A stretch of 59,352 nucleotides of DNA from a virus, in IMG/VR virus record IMGVR_UViG_3300030406_001933, positions 1-59,352 of that record; one strand, 5' to 3'. This document shows positions 57,648 to 59,352 of the stretch, piece after piece. The position numbers and the translations under genes were made by a program. Position 1 is the stretch's first letter. Every line of letters starts with the position of its first letter. Below the pieces are notes generated by a model. That model searched no databases. It was not told the origin of the DNA and saw only the letters and a list, made by a program, of their open reading frames with translations.

Positions 57648-58361
57648 CTACTTTCTCCCAGCATCGTATGCTCTATTACTACATAGATTATCAGAACCTC
57701 TGTCGTGTGGGCTGATTTCTATCTTAGAATTACCATACTTTCTATTATATAAAACTCTGTTCATAGTCCTAAAGTACATAGGACCATATGCTTCTACCTT
57801 GTTTGATTGTTGTTGAACTGCATAGTTGTAAAGTAATCCTGCAACCATAATTTGATCTGGTACATTCCTATGTTCTGTAGGATGTGTATAGTAATCTACC
57901 TCTAAATTATCAAAGTAAGGATGTGATCTTAGATCTTCTAATACTAAATTAGCGAATTCAATAAACATCATAATGACTTCGCCGTCTACAGTTCCAGGGT
58001 GCATATCTCCATATCTACGCAAAGCTTGCATAGCTAATGTTTGTAATGAAGAATATGGTTCACCTAGATGTGGATTAGATGCTGAATATCTATTCCTATC
58101 GTTTACATTTTCATCTAAGTATTTAAGTTGTGCGTTGGTTGCTAATCTATCTTTTTCTTTATTAATGTTTGTTCTTAGATCAACACCACCTGGTCTTACA
58201 TTACCATTTTCATCTCTATTAGTTGGTTCTTCCGTTGGTTTAGGAAGGTCTACATAGTCTGATTTGGAAACATTCTGGTTACTGCTAGTAGTACCAGCTG
58301 TGTTTGTAGACGATGTAGAACTATACCCCGAAGATGAAGAACCTGAGCTGTAAGAAGCCAT
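57648..58361 (-). CDS. Head-tail adaptor / tail tubular protein A-like
   Basis: 237 residues. Ser/Thr/Gly-rich disordered N-terminus (about 1-60), then helices with LQTLAMQALRRYGDMHPG near 107-124 and FIEFANLVLEDLRSHPYFDN near 134-153, a layout like T7 gp11 adaptors. It lies between capsid and nozzle genes. It would attach the nozzle to the portal. Assignment by position and fold pattern. Confidence 0.7.
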   Translation of the reverse strand: MASYSSGSSSSGYSSTSSTNTAGTTSSNQNVSKSDYVDLPKPTEEPTNRDENGNVRPGGVDLRTNINKEKDRLATNAQLKYLDENVNDRNRYSASNPHLGEPYSSLQTLAMQALRRYGDMHPGTVDGEVIMMFIEFANLVLEDLRSHPYFDNLEVDYYTHPTEHRNVPDQIMVAGLLYNYAVQQQSNKVEAYGPMYFRTMNRVLYNRKYGNSKIEISPHDRGSDNLCSNRAYDAGRK

Positions 58362-58660
58362 TACTCATCTCCCTTGATAATCCTTCTGTGCTTGAAGAAT
58401 ATGTGTTGTTCAAACCTATCTGCTTTGTCTGCAGGTATTCTCCATACGAGATGTGATCTATCTTTATTCCACAATCCCTTATATTTCTCACCTGCCACAT
58501 TCATATCCCAACTAACCTTTTCTGGATTAGCACTTACATAGTAAGCCCATTGTGAACCCACTTTCTTTTGAGTTACAATTGGATCTTTGACTGCTTCTTT
58601 AGCTACTTTATCTTTAGCTTTTTGTGCAGACTTAAACCTTTTTACATCTTTTTCTGTCAT
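58361..58660 (-). CDS. Hypothetical small late protein
   Basis: 99 residues, basic N-terminus (VKRFKSAQKAKDKVAKEAVK) and a compact C-terminal half with Trp residues (GLWNKDRSHLVWRIPADKAD). First gene after the capsid terminator. No family recognised; possible head completion or decoration protein by position. Confidence 0.65.
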   Translation of the reverse strand: MTEKDVKRFKSAQKAKDKVAKEAVKDPIVTQKKVGSQWAYYVSANPEKVSWDMNVAGEKYKGLWNKDRSHLVWRIPADKADRFEQHIFFKHRRIIKGDE

Positions 58661-58676
58661 ATATCCTATCTCCTAA

Positions 58677-58713
58677 ATAAAAAGGGCTAGAGTTATCACT
58701 AACCCCAGCCCTT
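58677..58713 (-). terminator. Rho-independent terminator after capsid gene
   Basis: On the minus strand AAGGGCT..GTTA-GTGA-TAAC..AGCCCTT (58682-58713) is followed by TTTATTT. It is 30 bases beyond the capsid stop and would raise capsid expression relative to tail genes. Confidence 0.9.
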
Positions 58714-58745
58714 AGTTTACCTTTATATAAGAATTAGTCGTCCTA

Positions 58746-59352
58746 TTACGATAGAGCAGACCAGTTCTTAATTCTGTGGTGTACTTTAGAGTGGGTCATT
58801 TCTAATCCACACTCTGACATATACATATGTTTAACACCATCAAAATCGTTATTTTGGATATCTCTTACGAGTTGAGTATCTCTACCCGCCATATAACGAT
58901 AGTTCAAGTGATTCATATCTAAGATAAGCATCTCTTGCGATAGTGCACTAACCTGACGGAACATAGGGTGCATATATACAAGAAGATCACCAGCAAATGT
59001 AGTGTATCTTGTAAATGCTACGCCATATGCGTTGTCAATCTGCACAGGTTGCCATCTGTTTTTACCTAGTTCCATCATATTAGTGATACAACGAGGACCC
59101 GCAAAGGCTACCTTTTCGTTTGATCCAAAAGCAAAGATGTCCTCAATTAAGAATTTATCAAACTCTTTCTCAGTCATCTTGTTAGAAGAAGTTGTAGCAG
59201 ATGCACAATCAATTACATTTGTAATCATACTGAACAATCCACCAGTAGTTCTTTTTGGATTTGCAGTTGAGCCGTTAGTTTCACCTCTAGTTCCAAAGAA
59301 AAAAGCTCTTTCAATGTCACCCATATGTAATTTTAGGGCTTTTGTAAGTTGC
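58746..59352 (-). CDS. Major capsid protein, C-terminal part (gene split by contig ends)
   Basis: Continuation of the capsid gene from 1-704. The 192 residues after the Met at 59322-59324 include RAFFFGTRGETNG, TEKEFDKFLIEDIFAFGSNE, VYMHPMFRQV, and end HRIKNWSALS, in the style of SU10-type capsids. The part beyond 59223 duplicates 1-129. Apparent ATG at 59324 is an internal Met, not a start. Confidence 0.85.
   Translation of the reverse strand, partial: QLTKALKLHMGDIERAFFFGTRGETNGSTANPKRTTGGLFSMITNVIDCASATTSSNKMTEKEFDKFLIEDIFAFGSNEKVAFAGPRCITNMMELGKNRWQPVQIDNAYGVAFTRYTTFAGDLLVYMHPMFRQVSALSQEMLILDMNHLNYRYMAGRDTQLVRDIQNNDFDGVKHMYMSECGLEMTHSKVHHRIKNWSALS

Noticed and set aside
58746-59324. A separate 192-residue gene starting at 59324
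   Set aside because: It is the C-terminal part of the capsid gene; the frame continues through the join to ATG at 704 and the Met has no ribosome site.

Overview
The window is an essentially complete tailed-phage genome of about 59.2 kb. Positions 1-129 recur at 59224-59352 with two silent differences, so the contig closes on itself and the true ends are not visible. The gene crossing the join is the major capsid protein. The composition is AT-rich (roughly mid-30s percent G+C by eye). The gene set is terminase, P22/T7-like portal, scaffold, a capsid resembling the SU10/DUF5309 type, short-tail adaptor and nozzle, internal ejection proteins, and no tape measure or tail-tube genes. This points to a marine podovirus of an alphaproteobacterial (SAR11- or roseobacter-like) host. 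The host assignment is inference from the style of the proteins, not from a search.

There are four transcription blocks. (1) A late block on the minus strand runs from 10922 down through 1, across the join and on to 35054. It holds a putative small terminase, tiny basic proteins, large terminase (TerL), portal, an RCC1-propeller fibre with a cupredoxin-like domain, scaffold, capsid, adaptor, nozzle, fibre, two MCGGGG proteins, a GNAT enzyme, three internal virion proteins (one of 3987 residues) and a small membrane protein. (2) A plus-strand block, 11318-23272, holds small unknowns, a DUF6878-like and a DUF6915-like protein, a CobS-like AAA+ ATPase, a CobT-like VWA protein, a tyrosine integrase, two HTH proteins and a Pyr_excise-like glycosylase. 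(3) A minus-strand block, 29257-23388, holds a Cro-like repressor, primase-helicase, HTH/zinc-ribbon protein, PD-(D/E)XK resolvase-like nuclease, small secreted and membrane proteins and an HNH nuclease. (4) A plus-strand block, 29420-35064, holds a Sak4-like recombinase, SSB-like protein, Cas4/RecB-like exonuclease, DUF1937 enzyme, dNMP kinase, holin, lysozyme and small membrane proteins.

Control is concentrated in two divergent gaps. The gap at 10923-11317, between late and early blocks, carries a dense row of hairpins, three of which share the loop CTACG, followed by a tandem 13-bp repeat. The gap at 29258-29419 lies between the Cro-like gene and the recombination genes and carries operator-like inverted repeats. 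Integrase plus a Cro-like regulator suggest the phage may be temperate. No DNA or RNA polymerase gene is present, so a PrimPol-helicase with Sak4 and SSB probably primes replication by host polymerase.

Genome-wide, I saw no CATG tetramer in a by-eye read of the whole window. GTAGAC/GTCTAC appears several-fold over-represented on both strands. The CobS/CobT-like pair with its satellite genes, the hairpin array, the word biases and the giant ejection protein are the features most worth following.
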